A DNA stretch of 64,000 nucleotides. Origin: Flabesymbios commensalis (taxonomy: Eukaryota; Annelida; Polychaeta; Terebellida; Flabelligeridae). The notes below the pieces were generated by a model that did no database searches, had not been told where the DNA came from, and was given only the letters and a program-made list of their open reading frames with translations. A program made the position numbers and the translations under genes. Of this stretch, positions 1 through 12,245 are shown piece by piece. The DNA lies in the NCBI GenBank assembly GCA_964017125.1, contig OZ024911.1, forward strand, positions 35,729,160 to 35,793,159, given 5' to 3'. Numbering within the stretch: position 1 is the stretch's first letter; each line of letters opens with the position of its first letter.

Positions 1-99
1 GGAAAAAAATCTGACATCTTAGAATGGCTGAAAACGATGTGTCTATGAACATTGTTGATGCTGCTGCCATTGTCCATATATGGTCCGAACCATCAAAGT

Positions 100-1130
100 T
101 GCAAACTTTCAACAATACGTAGAATGTCATTTCTTAACATTTGTCCAGAGCATGACATCGGAGTCCATAATAACCAGACTTGACCTGATCTGGGATTCCT
201 ATCCTGATCAAAGTTTGACACGTTTAACCCAAGAGAAAGGTGGTTGTCGAACCAAGGTTCAGGGGTCAACACTTATTCCTGGTGACTAGAACAATTTTTG
301 AAAAGACCAGAGAATAAGGCTGATCTCTTTAGATTCATAGGTCAAGAAATGGTTAAAGATTAGAATACGTTTCCCAAATATCATATATTCTACGAAGGAT
401 AACCAGGTCACATCCTTCCAATAACGATAACCTCTCTCAATGTATGCCTTCTGATCAAATGGAAGCTGACAGTCGCATGTTCTACACATTATTAAGCACA
501 TAACAATATTTATATCAGGACAGTGAATAACATATTTATATGCATTGCTGTTACTAGCCTTTACTAGCCTGAGATTGACTGAATTTGGGGTTGGTTTCGG
601 CTCTGGCAAAAGGTTTCAGAAAATCCCTATCCATGCAATCGTAAAAACAACTTGGTCCCCAAAGGTGCATCACACTCCCACTCTTCTTTACTTGCTGCAA
701 TAGGCCTTCTAGTTCATCTTAAATGAGTATTGGCAGAAAAGTGCATTGGCTGCATTGGGTGCCTACCCAGAAATAACAGACACATTCTGTCCTCCCTGGA
801 CTCCATTGACATGGCTGGAGCGGTGCATGGACTGTGACAAACGAACATTAGAAAACATACCACCCAAACAAGAGGCCTTACTCCGGTCTTCTAGACGAGC
901 ACTGCATCAGGCAGGATATCTTTGCAGAAAGGATCTTGAAATGCAGCAAAATATACAATCCATAGGAATGGAGCTGGGTCTGCTGAATGTTTTGCAGATG
1001 TTAGGGTTGCGCATTGTTGCAACACTGCAATCAATAATGTCAAAAAAGCATAACCTGATAAGGGGAATTGCAAATGTGCTAATGCTAATCTAGGATGCAC
1101 ACATCTATGTCACCTTGACTGGGAGTGCAT
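100..1130 (+). pseudogene. Decayed gene of a dispersed repeat-encoded family
   Basis: Fragments in several + frames match, in order, a protein family I recall as multi-copy in cnidarian, mollusc and deuterostome genomes. Near 170-260 is a piece reading LDLIWDSYPDQSLTRLTQEK, matching the family pattern WDxY..SL...TREKRG. Near 560-610 is a piece resembling the 'AFGxGKxF' stretch. Near 745-800 is ALGAYPEITDTF. At about 1045-1130 is a Cys-rich tail reading GNCKCANANLGCTHLCHLDW. The order and spacing fit one ancestral gene now broken by several frame changes and stops. The family has no function I can name and may belong to an unclassified transposon. No intact reading frame remains. Family recognition is from memory of recurrent motifs. 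Confidence 0.6.
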
Positions 1131-1673
1131 AAACAATGAATGTCCAAATAATGTTTGCTAACCGCGATACATGTACTAACTGAAGATTTATTTAACTAAT
1201 GACGCTTATCAATATGTATAGGCCTATATAAATTATGTTGTTAACAGTCAAATATGAATCAAATGTCACTAACTATTTTTTTAAATGTGTCCAGCGTTCG
1301 ATATTTCGGTTTTTAGCATATTCTTTTTACAAAATGTGTTATTTTGGACATTTTAAATAAAACTAAAACATGCAATTTCATCCCAATCATTTTTAAAATA
1401 ATACAAATAGATTCCTCGTCATCCAAATATATAAAATTGATGTTAACATCGTACAATTTGGGCCATATGTTGCCAAGATATGATAATTTTGGTTTTCGAG
1501 TGGCGGCCATTTTGAATTTTGCCTAAAATGGTGGATCCAGCCATTTTTCAGATTGGAACCATCAAAAATATGAAAGAGTATTGTCTTGTGGGCTTGTACA
1601 CCAATTTTCACAATTTTAGCCGGATGTGCAAATTTAATACATTATGGTCCCCCACTATTAGGCGCCACAGAAG
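1131..1673. other. Intergenic, no gene seen
   Basis: AT-rich sequence with overlapping short ORFs on both strands and no coding character. It carries one GGCGGCCATTTTG motif at about 1502, a word that recurs in the foldback-type repeats of this window, so it is probably old repeat DNA. Confidence 0.5.
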
Positions 1674-2318
<645 letters not shown>

Positions 2319-3027
2319 TGATTCCCCTGTATTCAGCCGTTGTTTATGGTAGAAAACTTGTTATTAACCGCCTGCATTACCACGTTGTCATAATTACAAA
2401 GTTTTACATGTAGCTTTCACTCGTGCCATTCACGGATAAAAGCTAGTTTTAGTAAGGGTTAGTTTTGGTTGATAGGGATAGTGACTGTTAGATGATAGGA
2501 GCACTATATTTTCATTATGTCAGCAGCTCGCCAGCTCACGTGAGAAGTAGCCCAAACAGCCTGGTAGAATTGACATATAATTTCCATTTAAAAAAACAGT
2601 GCTCCTACATGAAGCGACTAGTGGAGGAATTATCTCACCCACAAGTTGTCCATGTATGAACACTGTTGATAAAATAACATATGCGTCAGTTCAAGGAGTC
2701 TGTCTGTAGCAGACAACTTGATAGCTGAAGGTGGATGTACAGTGTAGGCCTACATATGGATTTGAGGTGTTATTTTCAATCGCGAAAATGATCTACTTGG
2801 CCAAATATTTCATATTTGCACACATCGGAATTCGATTCTACACACCCGAAAATGGTTACAGCTTTACATTGGGTCAGTTATTCTGTACAATATCTCAAAA
2901 CAGACTATAAAGACAACTTTATTCTTACACATGAATACAGTGTACGGTATCGTTTCCCTGATACTCACCAGGTGTCCCTTAAGTGTATATATATACTCAG
3001 TATATATATATATATATATTATTCACT
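2319..3027. other. Intergenic, no gene seen
   Basis: Nothing recognisable apart from one TAGGCCTA palindrome near 2746 and a short TA dinucleotide run at about 3000-3020. Confidence 0.4.
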
Positions 3028-3385
3028 CATAATATGGCCACATGCTGAGGGCATCGGCCCAGCGTTGGGTAGACAATCAGTGCTGCAGGTGTATCCCCCC
3101 GTGTCCTCACTATAAGGCACCAATAAGCGGCGACTGCTCTGATCGTACCGTCTAAGACGTGGGAAGATGTGATGTAACGTGCTGTATATTGCTGACTTGT
3201 TTTGTCTACCTGGCAATATACGACCTGGAAATAAAACTATTTCACTCTTTCTCGGTGCTTTAAAATAGTTTTTTTGATTTTTTTGTGTTTCAGTTAGGAT
3301 CAGTAGGCTATATAGCTGCATATAAATTCAATTTTCGCAATTGACAAAATTGAAAATGTCTCATCCCACGGGGTCCCTTTAATTT
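3028..3385. repeat. Dispersed repeat, copy 1
   Basis: This 350 bp segment is clearly homologous, in the same orientation, to 22604-22990. Both begin with a 'cggcccagcgtt' block, share 'ggcaatatacg.c.tggaaataaa' in the middle, and end in 'tctcatccca.gg.gt.cc.tt'. No coding potential or terminal repeats were seen, so the family is unassigned. Confidence 0.75.
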
Positions 3386-3586
3386 GCGATTTTGGAGCTC
3401 AAAGAATCAAAACACAGCTTCGCATTCATTTTTCTAAACTCAAATTAGGTAATAAAACTTTCAAAACACTTTTACCCCAAAATGCCTACAGGAATTTTAT
3501 TTTGTGGAATTTCGATCTGACTATTTGTCAGCTTGTAAAATGTAATTAATTTAAGTTTATTTTCTAGTAATGTGGTATCACATTTG

Positions 3587-4513
3587 TGAACCGATCTGAG
3601 TCATAAGTCGCACTTTGACAAACGAAAAGCTAAAATGAACTTGATTTGACGTGTTTTCAATTTGACATCATTTTTTATATCCTAAAAATTCTGCGGTATA
3701 GAAGTTGATGAACATGACGCTAAAAGATTTTAGATATGCATGTGCCCTGTAATTATACTGGTTTAATTTTAATCTAAATTACATATTCAACCAGGGATAT
3801 TTGTTTCTATTATTACATGTTGCCATGGGAACAGTCGCTAATAAGTAGTAAATATTGATACATGCAGTGTAAAAATTCTGACGATACAAATTTCCAGCTT
3901 CTACATTTAAAGTTTACAAAATGTTGGAACTATATACCTTTATTATTAAATATAGGGTCGAAATAAAATTTTATTTTATTTATTTTCAATCCAATTGTGT
4001 GCTCTTTTAAAAAAAATGTACAAATTGCCTTTTTGAACTTCAACGGCCATTTTTTCAAAATATCGCAAATTCAAACTTCATATTAATTTTTCTTTGAGCA
4101 TGGTGAGTCGGTGGAGTCATGTTCTCAGAGCTAAGGGGCAGGCCATTTAATACCAGAGAGGGGGGGGAATAGATTTTTCGTAAAAAAAATAATTTGTTTA
4201 ATACAAAATTGCCCCAAAAAATAGTTTGCTCCATAAAGTGTGGGTACATGTAGGTATTATACGGGCACACTGGAATGAGCATGCCTTTTAATGTAGGGGA
4301 TTAAAAATGTCCTGGAAAAAAAGTTTGTCTGTGACATCTCGGGAAAAAAATGTTTGTTTTTGATCAGGGAGAATTTTTTTCATGTTTTATGTTTTTTATG
4401 TTATACAGAGCTGTGTGATATGTCATATGTAATTTTGTGTAGAAATATTATCTGTTAATATCTCGGATATTTAAATATGCGACTTACGACCCATTTTGCC
4501 AGATCGGGTCACA
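3587..4513. mobile_element. Non-autonomous DNA transposon-like element with TIRs
   Basis: The left end reads GTGAACCGATCTG followed by TCATAAGTCGCA. The right end, read from outside inwards, gives GTGACCCGATCTG and then GGGTCGTAAGTCGCA. These imperfect terminal inverted repeats of about 35 bp enclose about 920 bp of AT-rich noncoding DNA. A short ATTT may be the target duplication. There is no transposase and the family is unknown. Confidence 0.6.
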
Positions 4514-6164
4514 TTTTCAGAGAAAAATATCAACACAGAAAACAAGATAATCTATCTGACCTAATGTTACTATGATGCTGGGCCGGCGTCGCAGACGATG
4601 AGCCAACATTACAAAAACATTTGTAAATCCCGATGCGTCGAAAGTCCACTTTGGGAGTGAAAGAGTGAATGCTTTACACGAATGACGCAATGTTTTAGCA
4701 CGCTGATATAGGCAGCATACAATATGAGTTAAGAAACGATTCATGCACCTAAAGGGTTCTTGACCCCAATTTGACCGCGTATTCACGCAGATTTCGCCTG
4801 AAAGAGAGGGGCGTTTCCGCTGCCATACAGTGGTAACTGCTTTATTCTCAGGTAAACATGGTAAACCGTTACCGCAGTTTACATTTACATTGTGGAGGGT
4901 GTGTGCGGTTCACTGGTTAATAATACATAGACTATAAACAGGTGTAGACTGTAAGACTGCATGGCACATAGTGATACGTTTAGAGTACTGACATAGTTTA
5001 TACATGATATAGGCCTACTAACATTACCTTATTACTATAGTACTGGGGAGATCGAGCAGTGCGTCACCAGTCAACACACCCGAGCGCTCATACATCGCAG
5101 TACGTGATATACCGTGGTGTAACAACAATACTATTGATACACACGGCAGGTGATTTAAGTGAGTAGACATCTATAAACCCCGGGAAAAATGCCTTTAATG
5201 GCTATGATGTTCAATATTGTCAACTAATGGTCGTCATTTAGTTGTGACTTAAATATCTCGCTCATTGCGACACTTAGTCGCTAGCATTTTATGTAAACAT
5301 GGTACATGTAAAAAGATATTTTAAATTATTGGTAACGTTACTGTGTTTTAATATTTGTCCACCTTCTACGACGGTGGCCCAACTTTAAACCGCCACGTGC
5401 GGGGGCAGTATTAATGCCACATCAAAAATCCCATATCCGGGAAGTAAGTGTAACAATAATAATGGTTTGGACAAATTTCAAATCGTCATAATCTTATCAT
5501 GCTGTAAGCGTGGTAAGGGGGCCACCATTTAATTAGCAGTTGGGGCTTGACTATTTTTTAAATAAATATTTTCATACTTAATTTTTGTTAAATAAATAAT
5601 TGTGTAAATTATATTTTGTAAATAAATATTCAACTCTAAAATAAATTTGAAATAAATAATTATATAAGCTTATCTGCGTATCATGCTTATAAACCACATC
5701 ATTTAATGGTCCTTAAAGAAATTTTGACCCTCGCTTCGCTCGGCACCATCAAGTCACCTTAAATTTATCATTGATTCGTGTCTCTCCACAGCTCACAAAA
5801 TGTGTGAGTTACTATCGGCTATAGCCTGTCATACTGGTGATTACACTAGCCCTAGTAACAAACCCACCCTTTCATTGCCGTTGTCACATAAATGTAACCG
5901 ATGACATATTTTCAATTAAATTCATTGAACATGTTGCATAAGAATGACATAATCCAGAAACATAAGAGTGCCGGTGCTTTCATCAGTGTTCATCACTTCA
6001 TTTCCTTATATTACACCGGTCGACACATTTTACTCAAAAACATTATTTTCATTCACCCTGAGATGCGAATTGCGGCAGTAATTCACACCGTTTCATTCCA
6101 ACAACCCATCCTGTGCACGATTATGAGTAGTATAGCAGGCACCTCGCACACATCTTTTCGACAT
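4514..6164. other. Intergenic, no gene seen
   Basis: Contains a short copy of the 'ctgggccggcgtcgcagacg' type repeat near 4573, an AAATAAATA-rich stretch at about 5560-5670 and one TAGGCCTA. No convincing coding region. Confidence 0.4.
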
Positions 6165-6249
6165 CAAAACCGTCCGAGGAGATACTGTGTTTTGAAGGGC
6201 CACATTAACATAATCTGCCCCTCACCCCCTCCCCTTGATTATGATTGGT

Positions 6250-7225
6250 GGAGCCTCCCTTGTCCCCCCCTTTTGGATGACTCATCACGGTCCCCCCACT
6301 CCTTTTTGGGTGACTCATCACGCCCCCCACCTCTTCTAGGAAAGGGTGACTCATCATGGTCCCCCCTCCCCTTGGGTCCGCAGGGGGTCTCCCTCCCCCT
6401 GAAAAGGATGACTCATCCTCGGATGATGAATTGGCGTCATGACGCCAAGTGCTTTATTTTGATTGGGTGGTTCAAAATATTAATGAGCATCTCTGCATAA
6501 TGGCAATTTTTTTATATTTAGGGTCATTGGGTTGATGACTCATCCTTGGATGATGAATGAGCGTCATGTTTTGAGGATGGGAACATCAATGTACAGGATG
6601 AATGCACGTCATTGTCATATTATATGAAATTAATTTTATTTTCAATATTAAACAAACATTAATCAATATATCAATATATCACTATATCACTATATCAATA
6701 TATCAATATATCACTATATCAATATTATCTTATGCAATAAACAAGGGTATTTTTATAGAATTGTTTTATTCCTTCAGTATGCACACATTTGAGTGGCTGG
6801 TTCAAAATATTATTGAGTGTCTTTGAATATTGGCACCATATTTTAAATTTAGTGTCATCAGGATGATGACTCATTCTAGGGTGATAAATGAGCGTTATAT
6901 TTGAGGTCCCCCCCCCAGAAAATGATGACTCATCATTGCCCCCCTCTCCATGGGTGATAAATGAGCATCATGTTTTGACACTGGGAGCATCAATGAACAT
7001 GATTCATGAGCATCAGAATGATGACTCATCCTCAGATAATGAATGGGCGTCATGACGCGGGTCCCCCTCCCCCAGAAAATGATGACTCATCATTGCTCCC
7101 TCTCCATGGGTGATAAATGAGTGTCATGTTTTGACACTGGGAGCATCAATGTACATTATTCATGAGGGTCAGAATGATGACTCATCCTCAGATGATGAAT
7201 GGGCGTCACGTCACGACGTCAATTA
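6250..7225 (+). repeat. Array of TGACTCATC motifs in left arm, copy 1
   Basis: About ten occurrences of TGACTCAT in less than 1 kb (for example near 6277, 6311, 6348, 6408, 6535, 6865, 6926, 7020, 7082 and 7170). They alternate with GATGATGAATGRGCGTCAT blocks and C-rich spacers. TGACTCA is the consensus AP-1/TRE site. Long ORFs across the C-rich part are low complexity and not genes. The same array recurs at 30840-31800 and, inverted, at 46500-47160. Confidence 0.85.
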
Positions 7226-8996
7226 GTTTATTTTGTATGGATGGTTCAAATTAATAACAAGCATAGGACTATAGATCTGTATAATGTCAATTCTCAGCAA
7301 GAGTAAGTGTGTGTTTTACAAAGCATGAGATGTTATTATTTATATATTATTTAGATATTATTTAGCTATTATTTTTACATCATTTATACATTAATTATAT
7401 GTTATTTAGATATTATTTGGATATTATTTTTACATAGATGGTTGCTGCCGATGCCGCTGATGCTGCTGCAGCTTGTATAATTTTGTGTGCCTATGTGGAT
7501 TTTAAAATGTTATCATTATGCCTAGATATATATACATTACATATATTATGATTATGGTAATAAAATCATTTTTATTTGTATGTATTTATTTAAAAAAGTG
7601 TGCTAGCTTATACCAGAATGAATGGAAATTACATCACGTTTTATAACAACATTCCGTAAATTTTGTGTCGTTTAGCAGTGGTAGAAACAGTTTAAAAAAT
7701 ATGCTTAATAGAATCAACCACATTGAAAGGGTGGCATAATTATTTTTGCACAGTTCTGTTGCGAAATGATGAATGTAAATGACAATTGGAGTGGTTGTTT
7801 TTTATAAATGATGAGATTGTAAAAATATATTTTTCTTATTACAAATTTTCTAAAAACTTATCATAAGACATATTTTAAGAGAGGAAGTGTATATTATATC
7901 CAGTTTATTGACTATAAGTTACAAAGGGTTAAACACGGTTGAATGATTAACACCTGTTGCATGTACAATATAGACTTTGGTGTTGTGTGAACTTATGCCT
8001 GACGGCGATAGTTTTGTATTAAAGAATGGTATCCTGGATGGTGACAGTAAGTCAGATACGGTGCATTGTAATTTGTGATCAGTTAGCCGTGACAGCTACA
8101 CGTTACTGGGGTGGATGATTAAACGTCATAATATACATGTTTGTGAAGGTTTAAAAAAACATCAGATGATGTTATGACTATAATATTTCCGCTAATAATA
8201 TAAATTGAATTATTTATATCTGTGAATAAGGGTGGGTGTCCCTGTGGGTGAAACAGGTTTAAGTCACAGATTGACCGCGTACAAAATCGTGGGACATTTC
8301 TATGGACCGTCATATCTCAAAATATCGGGCATAATCAGGTCGAAATTATTTTTTTTAGAATCAGTAACATTTCAGCTCCATGCCCGCTTGCGTAGCTCAG
8401 AGGTCGCACAGTCATTAAAATAGTTATGAACATTTCTCTGATCATGGGATCGAGACTGCTCTCAGTCACTACCATGATGCATTTTTTGGGTATAGCAAAT
8501 ACATCAATACACGACCACGGAGAGGTTACCACGGCAACCTGAGTTCAGACTGGCTTATAATGACGGCGGCGCTCGGCTGATGTATGTATAGGCCTACATG
8601 TAAGAAATATCTTCTCAGCTAGAGTTAGAATAGCAGAGGTTTATCCATCCCCATGCGATCTCCACACTTCCTTCAGCTATATTTTATAATTGCATATGAT
8701 AAAGTACGACTATGTTATTTTACAGCATCGTAAAAGTTAAAGAAGTTATTATTTAAGGCATGTTTAGATTATAGTTCCTAGCCTAAACCTAAAACAGCAA
8801 AATCCTTATGGGAATATGGGGTAGTCCCTCGCGCCGGAGATGCCAGTAAGTGATCGTTGGGGTCTTCAGTATGGGCTTGTAAGGGTGAACGAGAGGAACT
8901 GCCCAACATTCTCCTTTATAACGCAAACTTCCTCTCCCCGTCGAATCGACGGTTATAAATAATTCACAAAACTCTTCTTCCGCTTGTCATGTTTAT

Positions 8997-9218
8997 TTGT
9001 CTAGACATTTGGTAACAGCAACGTACAACCCCGCGCACGACATGTCTAACTTGACTCAGAGTGAGCGACGGGCGGCACGTCCGCAGTCGCTGAGCGTAAT
9101 ATCTGAAGTGCGGGAAAAGTACCAAGGCCGCATGGGCTTCGGCCCTCTGCGCCCGGCACTAAAGTATCGAAACGAGGCAGTCGTCCGCAGACTCACTCGT
9201 CCAGGAGGCTGGGGATAA
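8997..9218 (+). CDS. Small orphan ORF in GC-richer island
   Basis: An open frame of up to 73 codons, more GC-rich than its surroundings, encoding an Arg-rich basic peptide with no family I recognise (internal Met at MSNLTQSERRAARPQ; end VVRRLTRPGGWG). A TATAAATA word lies about 45 bp upstream. The island lies between two near-identical 30 bp direct repeats (about 8643 and 9660) that contain 'ccatccccatgcgatc', and it is absent from the larger element copy, so it may be a separate insertion. It could be noncoding. Confidence 0.25.
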   Translation: MSRHLVTATYNPAHDMSNLTQSERRAARPQSLSVISEVREKYQGRMGFGPLRPALKYRNEAVVRRLTRPGGWG

Positions 9219-9687
9219 CTGCCACATTAAAATAACGAAGTAGGGATCCTACATCCTTACCATTGTTTGTTTGGGCTAGTTACCCTTGGATTAAGTCAGT
9301 CCAGGCCTTCCAACATTGTCGATCGCTCACTATCTCACCGGGCAAGGATCGCCTATTCTGTGAAACTCAACAGACTTGACCGCCCAATGTTTTTACCGAG
9401 CTAGCTAATACAATGTAGTATGGGAGAGGGGGTCTTAAATAACATTGTTTTCACCGAGTAGCAATTTAAAAGGGTTTTCCGGTGACGTCACTGTGTTTCA
9501 CAGTAAAACACTTAGAACCACCGAATGCCAAGCTGATTTCCTATCTGTAGTGTAGACTTGTTTTCGTTTACTGACAGTGCTTTGTCAGGTCATAACCCTT
9601 GACCTCTTGTTGTAGTATAAATTAGCTATAAACGTAATTTATTCTTATTATAACAGTGTTTCCATCCCCATGCGATCACCACACTTC

Positions 9688-10270
9688 CATTGGTCATTTG
9701 GATTTCTGTCATAGACTGGTATACCCCAATCAACAACACATTTTTCACTGAACAGCAGCCTAGGTGTAGGTCATTGACACGTTTGGCACCTTGCTGTTTG
9801 CTGTCCTTTTGCCTGATACTCCATTACGGAGGCCTGATTTTTTAACATTGTTGTTGCCCTATATCTGATATTCTGTTAAGGAGGACTGCAAAGAAAATAA
9901 TTTAAACAAACGTTGGTACTGTTGAAGAATCGAAGATAGCATTGTCAATGTTTGTCCATGCTAGTATTTGACATCTCAACAATCCCATGTCCCCCATCCC
10001 CTTCTCTATGTGATGATTCACCACTATTATTAAGTACCCCACCCCATGGTATGACTCATCACACCTATCCACTTCCCTCATGAACATGTTGAAACTTGTT
10101 TGTGCTTTGTCAACAATAAAGGACGCCAAACACACTTCAATCTGGTTCGCTGGTGTATTGCACGATAAATAAAATGACTCACCACTACCACCCACCCCTA
10201 GGGTCCCCCTCACCTTTTGATGACTCATCGCAGACCACTCTACATGAAAAAACATGTTGAAACTTGTTTG
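9688..10270 (+). repeat. Conserved noncoding block upstream of Bcl-2-like gene
   Basis: Highly similar to 38487-39085 and partly to 39620-39920. It begins 'ttggtcatttggatttctgt', contains 'cagcctaggtgtaggtcatt' and ends in TGACTCATC-containing C-rich DNA followed by 'aacatgttgaaacttgtttg'. No coding potential. Its repeated position before small genes of the element suggests a promoter or other regulatory unit, which is inference. Confidence 0.6.
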
Positions 10271-10357
10271 CTAATCGGTCTGAACTTGTCTAAACCCAGA
10301 CTGGTTTCGAGCATGTCACCTATAGGACACCTTCTGCATCATAATGAAGTTTTATAA

Positions 10358-10861
10358 ATGCATATGACCACTTCACATTGTGAGTGTAAAAGTTATGGGT
10401 GTAATACAGTTATGGCTCTTGTTAAGGGAAATAAGATATTCATTTGTCAGACATCCAGAGTAATATCTATGGATTTAATTTATCATATTTCTGAATATTG
10501 TGATGACACATTTTATAATGATCATACCAAAATAATGTATAATGCTGTACAAAAATCGATGGCTAGATACAACAACTTACTCATGTGGATGTGTAAGGAC
10601 AAGTTTGATGACGTTGATATATCTGTATTAAGTACAATTGCTGATGATCTATTTCGGGACAAAACTTGTACCTGGGGACGTATTATTTCACTATTTACGT
10701 TCTGTGGTACCCTAGCCAAACAATCAGCGTCGAAAGACATGTATAAAACTATTGATGACATCGCCTTATTCCTTGGCTCATATATAGCAGATAATTTGAC
10801 TGAATGGATTTATAAACAAGGTGGATGGGTTAGTATTTTTATGATGAATTTATTATTATAA
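10358..10861 (+). CDS. Bcl-2-family apoptosis regulator, copy 1
   Basis: Bcl-2 proteins control mitochondrial outer-membrane permeability through a BH3-binding groove. The frame spans 167 codons; an internal Met at 10412 (MALVKGN) is the likelier start because it is shared with the other copy. A BH1 box is clear at residues about 98-121, LFRDKTCTWGRIISLFTFCG, compared with the family core LFrDg.nWGRIvaff.F. BH2 is clear at 150-157, WIYKQGGW (family WIxxxGGW). A helix between them contains ALFLGSYIADNLTEW. BH4 is not evident, BH3 is weak and no C-terminal membrane anchor is seen. Right after the GGW codons is a donor-like GTTAGT (10829), with an acceptor-like TTTTCTAG at 10898; splicing there would give a short tail of about ten residues before a stop. 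It sits in a repeated mobile element. Whether it protects from or promotes death cannot be told. Confidence 0.85.
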   Translation: MHMTTSHCECKSYGCNTVMALVKGNKIFICQTSRVISMDLIYHISEYCDDTFYNDHTKIMYNAVQKSMARYNNLLMWMCKDKFDDVDISVLSTIADDLFRDKTCTWGRIISLFTFCGTLAKQSASKDMYKTIDDIALFLGSYIADNLTEWIYKQGGWVSIFMMNLLL

Positions 10862-11219
10862 TTTTGAAATTATAATAATATGTTTTTTATTTTTCTAGAA
10901 AGACATTGACATAACTTTCGATTGCAACTAGCAGGTGCATACACAGTATGTGTTTTCTGAGTGAAGATTACAATAATCAGCTTGGTGAATTGCTATCTCG
11001 AGACTGTTACCCTTCAACTATATGATATATAATGTAGAATATATTTTATGCATGCTCATTTGATGGTATTGTATCAATAATTATAATAACAATAAAAGAT
11101 TATATAATACAACGTGTCCTATTTCTTCATTTGTAATATAAACACTTGTATGACAGTGTTGACACATCGTGATTAAAATATAACTACATTGGTTGTTAGA
11201 TATTTCATTACCATATTAT
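10862..11219 (+). other. 3' flank of the Bcl-2-like gene
   Basis: AT-rich noncoding DNA nearly identical to 43238-43620. It includes a possible last exon ('gacataactttcgattgcaa'), an AATAAAAG near 11090 that could serve as a polyadenylation signal, and 'tacaacgtgtcc.atttcttc'. Confidence 0.5.
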
Positions 11220-12245
11220 ATCACACATCACACCACACACTTCACAATACATACACTACATACATAAACACATTGGACTGCACACTTCGTACCACACATG
11301 CACATCATACTACACACAATACATAAACTACATACACATACACATTGAAACACATACACAACACCATACACAGCAAACAACATACTACACAAATCACATC
11401 ACACACATAACACACTACACACCACACACATTGCACCACACACATTACACTAAATACAACACACTACACACAACACTTCACATACAACACATCACATTAC
11501 ACCACACACATCACACTACATGCACCACACCACACACTATGCACATCTCATCACTTTCATCACAACACATAATTATGCATCACAATACACACATCACACC
11601 ACACACCACACAAAATCCATTACATACAATACATCAGACACACTTCACACACTTCACACTATACACCACACAGCATGAACACACCACTACGCTTCTTATA
11701 CTGCACACATCATACTCCAAACACCATGCTACATACATCACATCACATACAGCATAGCACTACACACATCACACACATGTACATCATACGGCACGCATCA
11801 CACACAACACATCACACTACACACATCAGACTGTACACACCATGCACAACACATCACATACCTCACACCACACACATTACACCACACACATCATACAACA
11901 CTCTACACACCACACACAACCCACCACATACACATCACACTACGTACACTAAATACATACACACACACATGCACATCATACTACACACAACACGTAAAAT
12001 ACATAGACATGTACATAGAACCATATACACATCACCATACACAACACCATACACAGCACACATCATACACTGCATACACTACACACATCACACACATGTA
12101 CATCATACGATACACAGCACACACCACAACACACTATACACAACACTTCAGATACAACACATCACACACATTGCAACACACACATCACACTGCATACACA
12201 ACACCACATACTATACACAACTCATCACATACATCACAACACATG
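11220..12245. repeat. CA-rich minisatellite, copy 1
   Basis: About 1 kb of irregular tandem units such as ACACATCACACTACACACA. His/Thr/Tyr-rich reading frames of up to 200 codons run through it on the + strand but are only translations of the repeat. The same type of array follows the Bcl-2-like gene in copy 2. Confidence 0.95.

Noticed and set aside
5901-6500. 199-codon ORF with Pro/Ser-rich half
   Set aside because: It spans the outer end and C-rich AP-1 array of the mobile element, with no domain and low complexity; the homologous arm in copy 2 does not keep the frame.
10358-10861. Bcl-2-like ORF as an ordinary host gene
   Set aside because: The same gene with the same flanks recurs inside a TIR-bearing element at 42908-43237, so a mobile or duplicated origin is more likely. 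A host origin of the ancestral capture remains open.
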